29,902 bases of DNA from JAVBQJ01 sp031549115 (GTDB taxonomy: Bacteria > Verrucomicrobiota > Lentisphaeria > Victivallales > Victivallaceae), in contig JAVBQJ010000030.1 in assembly GCA_031549115.1 (NCBI GenBank), positions 1-29,902 on the forward strand. Direction: 5' to 3'. How positions within the stretch are numbered: position 1 is the first letter of the stretch; every line of letters begins with the position of its first letter. This document shows, piece by piece, positions 15,443-23,711 of this stretch. The notes beneath the pieces were generated by a model. The model was not told where the DNA came from, did no database searches, and saw only the letters and a program-made list of their open reading frames with translations. A program made the position numbers and the translations under genes.

Positions 15443-17749
15443 TCACTGCCGCCACCGGTGACGGCCGGAGGCGAATTCGCGCCCGTCCGCCGTCACGCCG
15501 CAACAACTTTCCGGAATGACAGCCTCGATAGCCAGGCGGCCGTATTCTTCCGTTTTCCACGCGATGTCGATCGTTCCCGCCATCGTCAATACGCTTCCGC
15601 GCGCCCAATCCAGGCCGCAGGGCTCCGGCGCGATCCGGAAACGCCGGAAGCCGGGCTCCAATGCCCGGATTCCCAATATCGCTTCCTGTACGAAGGTCAC
15701 CGGCATCGCGGTGAAGCCATGGCACAGGCTTCCTGCCTCCTGAAACGCCGCCTTGCCGTCGCGGGATTCCCAGATCGTCGGCGCGCCGCTGCGCACGATC
15801 GGCCCCCAGCAGTCGCGGATCCGTTGCAGCGCGGATTCGCCGCGCCCCTGCCTGCCCATCTGCCGCAGCACGACATCGAGCAGGAACAGATCCGGCGCCA
15901 ACAATGCGTCGTCTTCCAGCGCCCGGACATATCCGGGAATGCGCTCCTCCGGGACCGTGCCGGAGGCCAGCGCGGCAGCGTGAACCAGTTGACTGGAGAG
16001 CCGTTCCGGTTGCCCATCCCGCAGACAGCAGTCGACGATCCGCCCCGAAGCGGGGTCGTGAAATTCCTCCGTCAACGTCCGTGCCGCCCGCCCGATCCGC
16101 TCCGGCAACGCCGCCGTCCCGGCCAATCCGGCGAGACGCGCCAGCCGCAGCGCCGAGCGCATCGCACCGATGTACCAGTAATTCAACAGCGCGCAGCGCT
16201 GCGCCTGAAAGCTGTAACCGTTGCGTTCGAAGCTCCAGTCGAAAAAGTTCCAGTATTGCGCCGGCGGCGTCACCAACCCGTCCGCGCCGCTCCATCCGGC
16301 AAAGGTTTCCAGAATCCGCAGCAACCCCGCCCAATGGCGCCGCATCACCTCCAGATCGCCGGAAAAGTCGACATAATCCTCCAGCATCTGCCAGATGTAC
16401 AAATTGGACGGGATCAACACCGCCCCGTCGTTGTACCCCTCCGGCGGCCCCGGACACGGCCCCGGAAACAACCCGTTGCTCTCCCAGCATTGGTTCAGCA
16501 AGAGGTCGAAGCAGTGCCGGTGCAGCGCCGCCGGGCCGAACGCCGCCAGCGTCGCCCGGTTTTCCACCAGTGCGTCGTTGGTCCAGAAGGCGCGTTCGCG
16601 CCACGGGCAATCCATGAATACGTCGGTCGAACAGCACGCCAGCGTTTCAATGCAGCAGCAGCGGATCGCGGTAATTTCCGGGTCGGAGCAGGCGAATTCC
16701 GCCGCCTCCGGCCACGGATAGCGCCGGTCGCGCACCGCAATCCGGTGAATGGTCACCGGCGCGGTGATCTCCCGCAACGCGATTTCCATCATCCGGAAGC
16801 CGCGTTCGGAAAACCGGTTGCCGACGGTGGTCCGCCCTCCCGCCAGAATATGGCGGTCGGCGAAGTTGTACGACGGATCGCCGGGGCTGTCGGCGCGGAT
16901 GCGCCCCTGCCACAACGCCTCCTCGAACCCGAGATCGACGACCGTGCCAGCCGCGCCTTCGATTTCAACTGTCACCTCGCCGATCACTTCGCGTCCGAAG
17001 TCGACGATCAGCGCGAAGCCGCCGCCGTCGGCGGGTACCTCCCAATGCCACGGCGCGGTTGCGGCCGCCGCCGGAAGCGCGGTCAACTCCTCCTCCGTCA
17101 TCAGCCGCGCTACGTGGACGTCGGCGCAATCCGCCGGAGGCAGCCGGAAGTGCGCCACCGGGCGCGGCGCTTCGTACTCGCGCTCCCGCAAGGCCGGAAT
17201 CGGCCGGGGAATCAACTTCTTCCGCGCCAGCGGCCGTTCAGCGGCAATGACGACGGCGGGTTCCCAGTCACCGACCCCTTCGCCGGTAAGCCACGACGAC
17301 GATTCCAGCCGGTGGTCGATCCACTCGGCATAGCCGCTCTGCAATGAAAAATAATCGGTGTCGCCGCGCCATTCCGGCGCGCGCCGGACCCGCCAGGCCG
17401 GTTCCAATTCCAGTCCGCCGGCGAATTCCACCCACAATGCCGGTTCGGCGGGGACGGCGATGAAGCTGGGGTAGTTCATGCATTGCACCTCGACCGCGAC
17501 GGCGTTGCGTCCCCGCCGCAGCAGCGGCGCCACCGGGTAGCTGTCAACGAAGCAACCGGTCCGGCTGCCGCGCGCCGGACCGTCGCCCAGATAAACGCCG
17601 TTGACATACAGCCGGTAACGGCTCTCCGCCGTGATCCGCAGTTCACTCCCGGCCGGGACCGCCGCCAATTCGAACACGCTCACCGCCTGAAAACAGACAT
17701 TGCGCTCCTCCGCCGCACCGGCGGGCGCAATCCATGCCGTCGCACTCAT
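15443..17749 (-). CDS. Alpha-L-rhamnosidase-like protein (GH78)
   Basis: A 768-aa protein from ATG 17749, a common length for GH78. The N-terminal part carries a jelly-roll of the type seen in GH78 enzymes (YRLYVNGVYLGDGPARG, then LRRGRNAVAVEV). A second beta-sandwich follows (around FALIVDFGREVIGEVTVEI). The (alpha/alpha)6 catalytic barrel begins near residue 350 with the family signature STDVFMDCPWRERAFWTND; the Glu in this motif, about E385, is the candidate general acid. Family enzymes cut terminal alpha-L-rhamnose by inversion. There is no signal peptide, so the substrate is probably imported before hydrolysis. An in-frame TTG at 17788 would add 13 residues, but AAGG lies nearer the ATG. 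It is preceded by a multi-hairpin repeat element and followed by the AraC gene. The exact linkage cut cannot be told from sequence. Confidence 0.82.
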   Translation of the reverse strand: MSATAWIAPAGAAEERNVCFQAVSVFELAAVPAGSELRITAESRYRLYVNGVYLGDGPARGSRTGCFVDSYPVAPLLRRGRNAVAVEVQCMNYPSFIAVPAEPALWVEFAGGLELEPAWRVRRAPEWRGDTDYFSLQSGYAEWIDHRLESSSWLTGEGVGDWEPAVVIAAERPLARKKLIPRPIPALREREYEAPRPVAHFRLPPADCADVHVARLMTEEELTALPAAAATAPWHWEVPADGGGFALIVDFGREVIGEVTVEIEGAAGTVVDLGFEEALWQGRIRADSPGDPSYNFADRHILAGGRTTVGNRFSERGFRMMEIALREITAPVTIHRIAVRDRRYPWPEAAEFACSDPEITAIRCCCIETLACCSTDVFMDCPWRERAFWTNDALVENRATLAAFGPAALHRHCFDLLLNQCWESNGLFPGPCPGPPEGYNDGAVLIPSNLYIWQMLEDYVDFSGDLEVMRRHWAGLLRILETFAGWSGADGLVTPPAQYWNFFDWSFERNGYSFQAQRCALLNYWYIGAMRSALRLARLAGLAGTAALPERIGRAARTLTEEFHDPASGRIVDCCLRDGQPERLSSQLVHAAALASGTVPEERIPGYVRALEDDALLAPDLFLLDVVLRQMGRQGRGESALQRIRDCWGPIVRSGAPTIWESRDGKAAFQEAGSLCHGFTAMPVTFVQEAILGIRALEPGFRRFRIAPEPCGLDWARGSVLTMAGTIDIAWKTEEYGRLAIEAVIPESCCGVTADGREFASGRHRWRQ

Positions 17750-17790
17750 AAACCAGCCTTTTTTATGTTTTGTTACCGCGTAAAGCAACT

Positions 17791-18043
17791 CTACCGCCTG
17801 CGTCGGGCCTCGTCCGCTCTATGTGTAGATTGGACCGTTGCTCACGCTTTCGGTCCAATCTACACCATCGCTACCTCGGGCGGCTCCGGATCGCCTCCCG
17901 GCAATCCTTCCCTACAGTTTCGCCTCTTTCGGGCGCCTGCGGCGCCATCGGCGACCAGCGCTGTTCGCGCGCTGGACCGCGCCTCCGTATGACGGAGGGC
18001 AGACCGCCGCCATGAATGGCGGCTCTATTTAATTTTTTCTTTT
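17791..18043 (+). repeat. Multi-hairpin intergenic element, copy 1 (candidate structured RNA)
   Basis: This non-coding stretch is made of consecutive hairpins. A 15-base stem GTGTAGATTGGACCG pairs perfectly with its complement (17823-17837 with 17851-17865). GGCGCC-tgc-GGCGCC follows at 17932-17946, CCAGCGC-7-GCGCTGG at 17955-17975, CCTCCGT-atg-ACGGAGG at 17982-17998, and GCCGCCAT-ga-ATGGCGGC at 18006-18023. A T-rich tail then runs into the stop codon of the convergent gene. A 41-base block (17970-18010) is identical in copy 3 (27656-27696). The order of hairpins is kept between copies while several stems differ in sequence. The last hairpin plus T-tract looks like an intrinsic terminator on the + strand, opposite to the flanking genes. 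Confidence 0.7.
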
Positions 18044-20326
18044 TTATTTGACTTGCTTCGCGAACATGCGGCGCAAGTAGACGTTCGTCACCTCCGGCGC
18101 CTGCCGGGCGTCGACGAAGACCACGCCCCCCGGTCCCGGCGCAAATTCCCCGATCCGGACGAAACGGTATTCATCGCGCGGCAAATCCGCCGCCGGAATC
18201 GCCACCGGCACCTCCACGCCCGCCATAGTACGCACACCGATCTGTACCGCGGCGGCGGCATTGTCCGCCCCGCGGTCGGCCTTCAATTCCACAAAGAGCT
18301 CCCAGGCGCCATCCCTCCACTCCGTTCCCGGACGGCTCCGGATCACCCGCTCGGTATGCGTCCCGGGGATGCGCAGCCCCCCGTCACTGGTCCAGGCGCC
18401 ATCGTAAAAAATCAACCGGGTATTGCCGATGACCTCATAATCCGCCAGTTTAAACAATACCACCGAATCACCCGGTTGCCAAGCCGGAAATCCGGCAAGC
18501 GGCTCCGAATCCTCCAATGCCAGACGCTTGCGTAATTCGGCATTCAGCTCTCCGGGAGCGGCCCCCTGCCCCCAGAAGGCCTCCGGATCGTACTCCAGCA
18601 GCAACTCCGGCACCGTATCCAGCAACTCCCGCAGCTCCGCGGCATCAACGTTCGACCCCAGTGCGCGTTCCGCCGCCTCCGCCTCGCGCCGCCACAGCCA
18701 GGTATAATCCAGCTCGGCCGCGATCAACCGGACCCGGCGGCTCAATACCGGATCGCCGGAAACCGCGTCCCAGGCGGCACCGGCCAGCTCCCGGCACTGC
18801 CGCAACACCTCCAGCGGCAGCCATTGGGCGCTGTCCGGCATATAGCACGGAATGGTGACCGGGCTGGCCGCCGCGGTTTCGCGCAACAGCGTCAGCATAG
18901 CTTCCAACTTCGGCGCGGCAGCACCGTAATAGCCGGTCATGAATTCCCGGATCAACCGGTCCGCATCCAGATCCGGATTCCACATCAGCTTCTGCATCAC
19001 CCAGCTGCGCATCGTCACCAGATTGCCGACCCGGCCGGAACCGGCGTCGCCCTCGGCAAAGACCGCGTCGACGTGATTGTCGCGGAACAAACGCAGATCC
19101 GCCGGGAAGCCGTCCCAGTTCGGGTGCGGGAAAATATAATTGGCGTAATTGGTCACATAAATCCAGGTTCCCAGCCGCGGCGCTATCCGGCTCCAGCCGG
19201 TAAGGCTGTACAGCATGTCGGCATTCCGGGGGTGCGTGAACGGCTGCGAAATATCCGCTTCGATGAAGCACAGCCGGATGCGCACGTTCGGCGCCGGTTT
19301 CACCGAAGTGGGGGCGGGCCGGGTATATTGGTACGCCAGGGTCTCGACGATCACATCGGGGTGGACTTCCGCCAGCCGGGCGGCGACGTCGTTCAGGAAC
19401 CACATCATCAGATCGGTCTGTCCGCCCAATTCCGCGGCCTTGGCCTCGCAGGCGGCGCAGCGGCAGTAATTGCTGTTGTCATTCTGGCTGATGTGGAAAA
19501 CCCGGCGTTCGGCATCCCCGGCCAGCAACGCCAGCGCGTTGCGGATCAGCTCTTCTTTCATCTCCGGATTGGTCAGGCACAATTGCCCTGTCGTCTGTCC
19601 GCCGACCCGTTCGGTGCCATTGAAGCTGAACCATTCGGGGTGCGCGGCGAAGTAACGGGCGACCGGGATCAGCAGCAATTCGAAGGTGTGTCCGGTTCCG
19701 AACGAACTGACGTTGCCGCCCCACTCCGGCGGCAGGGTCAGATAGTGCCCATTCTGTTTGCTTTGAACGGTGTATTCCGGGTGTTCCTGGTTGGCGCGGA
19801 ATAGAAAATGCGCTTCCCGGATCGCGAACGGCGGCGTATACACCAGATTCCACGACGGCAGCAACAGTTCCCGTTCTCGCGGTACGGACTCTTCGCCCGG
19901 CCCCCAGAAGCGCACGCCGAAGCTCTCCTCCAGCAGCGTGAACACCGCGTACAATGTCCCACGCGGCCGCCCGCCCGCCACCACCAGATTGCCGTCCTCC
20001 AGCGTTTGCAGCACGACCGCATCCGCCGCCAATCCGGCAAAATCGACCGCGGGCAGCCATGCCGCAACCTGCGGCGACTGGCCGACGTAAATCGCCGGAG
20101 AGGCGGCCGGAACCGTATTCACCACCGGCAGTTCGACCCCGGAAATTTCCTTCAGATAGTGTTGCAGTTGTTGCGCCGCGTTCCGTTCCGCCGGAATCGC
20201 GTCGGCGGCGACCGCAATCACATAGTCGCTCGCACCATCCCGGATCAGCGCCGGCGTTTCCGCCCGCCCCTCCCCCGGCAACATCAACAGCGGCAACAGC
20301 CAACAAAACCAGTTCCATTTCATCAT
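18044..20326 (-). CDS. Secreted DUF4838-family protein (putative carbohydrate-active enzyme)
   Basis: A 760-aa protein with a signal peptide (about residues 1-22: MMKWNWFCWLLPLLMLPGEG). The N-terminal part (about 25-160) resembles the accessory domain of alpha-glucuronidase and GH20 enzymes (AERNAAQQLQHYLKEISG, then PRGTLYAVFTLLEESFGVRF). The central region has the DUF4838 hallmark FHISQNDNSNYCRCAACEA, where C288, C290 and C293 may bind metal or form a structural knot. DUF4838 proteins are common in PVC and Bacteroidota glycan loci and are presumed hydrolases, but I know of no settled activity. The C-terminal 150 residues look like a beta-sandwich. ATG 20326 is preferred: GGGAG lies about 9 bases upstream, while an in-frame TTG at 20341 overlaps that site. 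It lies downstream of the Asp-box gene, separated by a partial repeat, and may be read from the same promoter. Confidence 0.78.
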   Translation of the reverse strand: MMKWNWFCWLLPLLMLPGEGRAETPALIRDGASDYVIAVAADAIPAERNAAQQLQHYLKEISGVELPVVNTVPAASPAIYVGQSPQVAAWLPAVDFAGLAADAVVLQTLEDGNLVVAGGRPRGTLYAVFTLLEESFGVRFWGPGEESVPRERELLLPSWNLVYTPPFAIREAHFLFRANQEHPEYTVQSKQNGHYLTLPPEWGGNVSSFGTGHTFELLLIPVARYFAAHPEWFSFNGTERVGGQTTGQLCLTNPEMKEELIRNALALLAGDAERRVFHISQNDNSNYCRCAACEAKAAELGGQTDLMMWFLNDVAARLAEVHPDVIVETLAYQYTRPAPTSVKPAPNVRIRLCFIEADISQPFTHPRNADMLYSLTGWSRIAPRLGTWIYVTNYANYIFPHPNWDGFPADLRLFRDNHVDAVFAEGDAGSGRVGNLVTMRSWVMQKLMWNPDLDADRLIREFMTGYYGAAAPKLEAMLTLLRETAAASPVTIPCYMPDSAQWLPLEVLRQCRELAGAAWDAVSGDPVLSRRVRLIAAELDYTWLWRREAEAAERALGSNVDAAELRELLDTVPELLLEYDPEAFWGQGAAPGELNAELRKRLALEDSEPLAGFPAWQPGDSVVLFKLADYEVIGNTRLIFYDGAWTSDGGLRIPGTHTERVIRSRPGTEWRDGAWELFVELKADRGADNAAAAVQIGVRTMAGVEVPVAIPAADLPRDEYRFVRIGEFAPGPGGVVFVDARQAPEVTNVYLRRMFAKQVK

Positions 20327-20370
20327 CCAACTCGCTCCCAATCATGTATTGCTGTCATTGAGCCGAAACG

Positions 20371-20446
20371 TTCACCGCTGATACGGTGCCTCGTACGCTC
20401 CATGTTCCGGGAATCGCTTCGCTCTCCCTGTACCATCGCTTCCTCG
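20371..20446 (+). repeat. Multi-hairpin intergenic element, truncated copy 2
   Basis: This matches the left part of copy 3 (27511-27728). It has a short first hairpin (CACCG at 20373-20377 with CGGTG at 20384-20388), the conserved box GCCTCGTACGCTC, a second hairpin built on GGGA and TCCC around ATCGCTTCGC, and the conserved ATCGCTTCCTCG. The element stops here. The later hairpins and the T-rich tail are missing, and the stop codon of the Asp-box gene begins 6 bases further on. Confidence 0.65.
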
Positions 20447-20451
20447 ATTTG

Positions 20452-21549
20452 TCACCGGCGCCAGACGGCGTATTGCAGGAACGGCACTTTGTTGTTCCAA
20501 TGGCCGGAGGCCTCGACCCGGCGGCAATTGTTGTACCACACGGTCAGAAACGCCCCGTCGTCCAGCAGCACCGTCGACGGGTACCCCATGTCGGGACTCG
20601 GCGCGTCCTCCGCCACCACCCACGGCTCCGACCAGCTGTCGCCGTAATCGTCACTGAAACGGGCGCAGACCGAACTCATGCCGCCGCAATAATCGCGGCG
20701 CGCGTAACTCAACAGCAGACCGCCGTCCGGCAGCGTCAACAGATGCGGCGGCAATCCGTCGCAGATCCGGCGCGGCTCCGACCAGCTGTCGCCGGCGTCA
20801 TACGAAACCATCTGCCACAAATCCCGCCCCCCCGGCCCGTCGTTGCGGAAGACCGCGACCAACCGCCCGTCCCGCATCCGCGCCGCCATCGATTCGCTCA
20901 ATCGCAGCTTCGACCCTGCTCCGATGTCGAAGCGGGAGGTGATCTGCCAATTGCGGCCGCCGTCGCCGGAACGCGCGCAGGCCGGCGCTTTCAGCCAACT
21001 GCCGCAGCGCATGTCGGCGACATCGGCAAAATTTTCCTCCCCCACCGCGACCATGGTGCCGTCGGGCAGCACCGCGGCGCCGTATTCACTGTAAATCGGA
21101 ATGCGCCACGCATCGCTCCAGTGCGCTCCGCCGTCCTCCGACGCCGCCATCCAGGTCCCCCACCCGTCCAGCACCTGCGCCAGCGTCGTTCGCGCCGCCA
21201 CCGCCTCGCGAGTCTGTTCCGGCGTGCAATTGCAGCGTTCGTCCCAATAGCGCAGCCACTCCAGACCCGCCGTCCAGGCGAGGCGCAACGACCCGTCCGG
21301 AAGCTCCACAATGCTCGGATCGCGATCGTCCAGCGGCCCGTCCGCCACCGTCTGCGGCTCCGACCAACTGCGGCCGCCGTCGCCGGAGCGGAACAGCACG
21401 ATCCGCCCGAACGGGCACAGATGATCGAGCCGCGCCGACGCCGTCAACAGAATTTCCCCGTTATGTCGCCGGATCATCGTCGGCCAGCCGTAAAATGTCT
21501 CCGTATCCGGCGTCACACTGCCGCGCGCCAGAATTTCACCATATCGCAT
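20452..21549 (-). CDS. Sialidase-fold (Asp-box/BNR) hydrolase, cytoplasmic
   Basis: A 365-aa six-bladed-propeller protein of the sialidase superfamily. Five Asp-box-type repeats are visible (SGDGGRSW, SEDGGAHW, SGDGGRNW, SYDAGDSW, SDDYGDSW). An N-terminal GWPTMIRR could supply one of the arginines that bind the substrate carboxylate, and a DDRDPS motif follows. There is no signal peptide and no classical FRIP motif, so calling it a neuraminidase would go too far; other sugars, or another superfamily activity, are possible. Start ATG 21549 follows GGGGGTG at good spacing; an in-frame GTG at 21555 is the alternative. It begins 30 bases after the pseudopilin stop and is the third gene of a GntR-pseudopilin-hydrolase cassette. 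It is a clear paralogue of 23712-24803, which occupies the same position in the neighbouring cassette. Confidence 0.8.
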   Translation of the reverse strand: MRYGEILARGSVTPDTETFYGWPTMIRRHNGEILLTASARLDHLCPFGRIVLFRSGDGGRSWSEPQTVADGPLDDRDPSIVELPDGSLRLAWTAGLEWLRYWDERCNCTPEQTREAVAARTTLAQVLDGWGTWMAASEDGGAHWSDAWRIPIYSEYGAAVLPDGTMVAVGEENFADVADMRCGSWLKAPACARSGDGGRNWQITSRFDIGAGSKLRLSESMAARMRDGRLVAVFRNDGPGGRDLWQMVSYDAGDSWSEPRRICDGLPPHLLTLPDGGLLLSYARRDYCGGMSSVCARFSDDYGDSWSEPWVVAEDAPSPDMGYPSTVLLDDGAFLTVWYNNCRRVEASGHWNNKVPFLQYAVWRR

Positions 21550-21579
21550 TTTCACCCCCGCTATGCGTTTGTCGTTGCA

Positions 21580-22314
21580 TCAGTTCCACAAAGCATTCCC
21601 TTGCACGTCGTAGAACTGAAAAATTCCGTATTTCTGCGATTCCAGCCCGGCCACCTGTTCGACGTGCCCATCCAGAAACGCCATGCCGCCCTTCCGTCCA
21701 TGATGTTCGCCGAACAGTGCGTGGCCGGCCGCGATTCCGGCATCGCCGCCGATCGAATGCTTTTTATTGCCGTAATACAGCACTTTTCCAGCCGCCGCAA
21801 TGGTGGCATCCAGAAACACCACGGTGTCGGCCGGGCGCTTCGCCATTTTGGCCTGCATGATGCTGTTGTAGCCGGAGCCGATGATCTCGTATTGGAAAAG
21901 TTTGCCGGGTCCGAACAGATCCAGCGGATCGTGTCCGCAAAAATTGTTCACATACCAGTCGGTCATGCTGAACGTCTGCGCGCTGTTCGGCAGATCCGGC
22001 GTGACCGGACAGTAATATTGCGGCAGCCCCCATTTGGTATTGTCGTCGCTGGTCGCTTCGCCGAGGTACTTCTGCAGCGACGACATCCAGTGGCTGACCG
22101 GCTTGTCGGCCAGCGAAGAGAAACTGACGATCTGTTCATTGTGGTCGTTCAAATACAGCGTCGTCAGCAGCATCACCTGCTTCAGATTCGACGTGCACTT
22201 CGCCCCCTGCGCCGCCGCCCGCGCCTTCGCCAGCGCCGGCAGCAGCATGCTGGCGAGAATTGCGATGATCGCAATCACTACGAGAAGCTCTATTAATGTA
22301 AATAATTTTCGCAT
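21580..22314 (-). CDS. Pseudopilin-like protein with H-X9-DG domain
   Basis: A 244-aa protein: MRKL then FTLIELLVVIAIIAILASM and LPALAKARAAAQ, the class III prepilin N-terminus, with Leu where the cleavage-site Gly is normally found. The C-terminal HGRKGGMAFLDG matches H-X9-DG exactly. The variable middle holds the motif DWYVNNFCGHDPLDL, related to DWYATGMGGYDPLEL in the pseudopilin at 24822-25556. These two therefore form a subgroup separate from the pair at 10195 and 13617. The start has AAGGAG at good spacing and is 24 bases after the GntR gene stop; the Asp-box gene follows 30 bases after its own stop. Predicted location is the inner membrane with the body outside; assembly into a fibre is inferred from the family. 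Confidence 0.88.
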   Translation of the reverse strand: MRKLFTLIELLVVIAIIAILASMLLPALAKARAAAQGAKCTSNLKQVMLLTTLYLNDHNEQIVSFSSLADKPVSHWMSSLQKYLGEATSDDNTKWGLPQYYCPVTPDLPNSAQTFSMTDWYVNNFCGHDPLDLFGPGKLFQYEIIGSGYNSIMQAKMAKRPADTVVFLDATIAAAGKVLYYGNKKHSIGGDAGIAAGHALFGEHHGRKGGMAFLDGHVEQVAGLESQKYGIFQFYDVQGNALWN

Positions 22315-22338
22315 TTTCCAACTCCTTTTTTGCTGATT

Positions 22339-23478
22339 TTATCCGTTGCGGCGTTGCTGCCGCATCCGGTCGTAAGCGGTAATCGCGTCCGGCGCCATCG
22401 CCGCCACAATGGTGTGACCGGGATGGAAGCAGTGGCCGGCAATCCGGCATTCGAAATTCAATTGTCCGGTCTGCAGCTGCCGGAGCAACTCTTCGATACA
22501 GGAGCGCCCCTCCTCGCGGGTGTCGAAGTAAACCGAGGCGATCCCGCATACCCGGATGTAGTAATCGAAGCGGCCCGAGTCGGCCACCAGCGACAGCCGA
22601 CGCGGAATCTCGATTCCGGCGGCGGTCAGTTTCCGGTATACCGCCAACGACGACGCGCCGCCGAAGAACAGCAAGAGCGCGGTATGGCGCTGCAGCCGCG
22701 CATAGACGGCTTCCGCCACCCCCGGCGCCACCGTGGTCGAATCGTGATTCAGCGTGACATCGACGATATCGCAATCCAGTTCCCACTCCGGGTGGCATTG
22801 CAGCGTCGCCGTCAGATCCTCATGCAGGAGCGCGCTCGGCACCACCGCCAGAATTTTGCGGTGTCCATGCCGTTGCAGCAGCTGCAGCAGCGATTGAACG
22901 CGCTCCCGGGACGGCTGCAGAATTTGCACGAAGCGACGGCGGTCATCCGGCTCCAATGTGCCGGACGAGCCCAGCACCACGCAGGGTTTGAGCTGGTTTT
23001 CGGCGAAGCCGCGCAGCTTTTCCGACAGCGAAGTCAGAATATAGGCATCGGCTTCGATCCCCGGATGCAGCAACGCCAGCGAAGTGACGCCGGAGAGATC
23101 GCGGTTCTCATCGACGACCCGGGTCACCAGATTGACCGGATGCTGCCGTGCCGCCTCCAGGACCCCGGCGACGAAGTTCAGGAAATTCTGATCCACCAGC
23201 TGCCAGGAACCGACCAACATCACCACATTCCACACCGTCCGGGCCGGAACCGGGCTCACCGACGACGCCGGCGTCACATCACCGGCCGGGCCGATCAGCC
23301 GGTGGCCGGTACGGGCCGAAGATTCCAACCGGCTGGCAAGCTGCAACTCCTTCAGGGCCAAACGTATGGTCGTCCGCGCACAGGCATAGCGCTCCGCCAG
23401 CTGCCGCTCTCCCGGCAAAGTCGGTTCGGCAACGTAATCGCGGCAAATCTGTTCGGCCACTTTCTTATATAACGGCAT
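22339..23478 (-). CDS. GntR-type regulator with LacI/periplasmic-binding-type sensor domain
   Basis: A 379-aa transcriptional regulator. Residues 1-62 form the GntR winged helix (LPGERQLAERYACARTTIRL, then ALKELQLASRLESS). Residues about 83-365 form a LacI/sugar-binding-protein-like sensor, with VWNVVMLVGSW as the first strand and HRKILAVVP and GIEIPRRLSLVADS as typical family stretches. This is the AraR-like architecture, in which a sugar releases the repressor from DNA. ATG 23478 follows GGGATGAG. A promoter (23525-23553) and a palindrome overlapping the expected transcription start (23506-23522) suggest self-control. It leads an operon with the pseudopilin and Asp-box genes, with gaps of only 24 and 30 bases. 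The inducer is unknown. Confidence 0.87.
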   Translation of the reverse strand: MPLYKKVAEQICRDYVAEPTLPGERQLAERYACARTTIRLALKELQLASRLESSARTGHRLIGPAGDVTPASSVSPVPARTVWNVVMLVGSWQLVDQNFLNFVAGVLEAARQHPVNLVTRVVDENRDLSGVTSLALLHPGIEADAYILTSLSEKLRGFAENQLKPCVVLGSSGTLEPDDRRRFVQILQPSRERVQSLLQLLQRHGHRKILAVVPSALLHEDLTATLQCHPEWELDCDIVDVTLNHDSTTVAPGVAEAVYARLQRHTALLLFFGGASSLAVYRKLTAAGIEIPRRLSLVADSGRFDYYIRVCGIASVYFDTREEGRSCIEELLRQLQTGQLNFECRIAGHCFHPGHTIVAAMAPDAITAYDRMRQQRRNG

Positions 23479-23505
23479 CGGAACTCATCCCTGCTGGTAT
23501 TAATG

Positions 23506-23522
23506 TGGTATTCAAGATACCA
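23506..23522. promoter_or_regulatory. Candidate operator of the GntR/LacI-type regulator
   Basis: TGGTAT-TCAAG-ATACCA is a perfect 6-base inverted repeat beginning 3 bases downstream of the -10 box, where the transcript is expected to start. Another TGGTAT half-site lies 11 bases further downstream (23495-23500). GntR proteins usually bind such short palindromes, so self-repression is likely (inference). Confidence 0.55.
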
Positions 23523-23524
23523 AT

Positions 23525-23553
23525 AGTATAGTGTAAATCACACAAAAAGTCAA
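23525..23553 (-). promoter_or_regulatory. Sigma70-like promoter of the GntR-pseudopilin-hydrolase operon
   Basis: On the - strand: TTGACT, 17 bases, TATACT. This is close to consensus with ideal spacing, about 45 bases before ATG 23478. The -35 context ATTGACTTTTTG is shared with the promoter at 29746-29774. Confidence 0.72.
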
Positions 23554-23615
23554 TACCCGGAACGAAAAAACTTCGAAAATTATTTTTGATTCGACCGGTC
23601 AATCTCGAGAAACCA

Positions 23616-23686
23616 TGATTTTTCACCAAACGAAAAAATCGCTGAATACCGTCGGCATCCGCGATTTTTTCGTTTGATGAAAATCA
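23616..23686 (-). terminator. Long perfect hairpin, probable bidirectional terminator
   Basis: CAAACGAAAAAATCGC pairs perfectly with GCGATTTTTTCGTTTG. The stem extends outward through TGATTTT and inward through GGATGCC/GGTATTC with two G-U pairs, leaving a 3-base loop. The A6 and T6 runs flank a GC-rich core, the layout of a bidirectional intrinsic terminator. It begins about 25 bases after the stop of the Asp-box gene at 23712, and it also shields the promoter at 23525-23553 from read-through. Confidence 0.75.
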
Positions 23687-23711
23687 GAACGTATTCACCA
23701 ATAGAAATTTA

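Noticed and set aside
17791..18043. Integron-type attC sites as an explanation for hairpins between same-direction genes
   Set aside because: No conserved attC end boxes (RYYYAAC/GTTRRRY) pair across the element, several separate hairpins are present instead of one imperfect palindrome, and no integrase is in the window.
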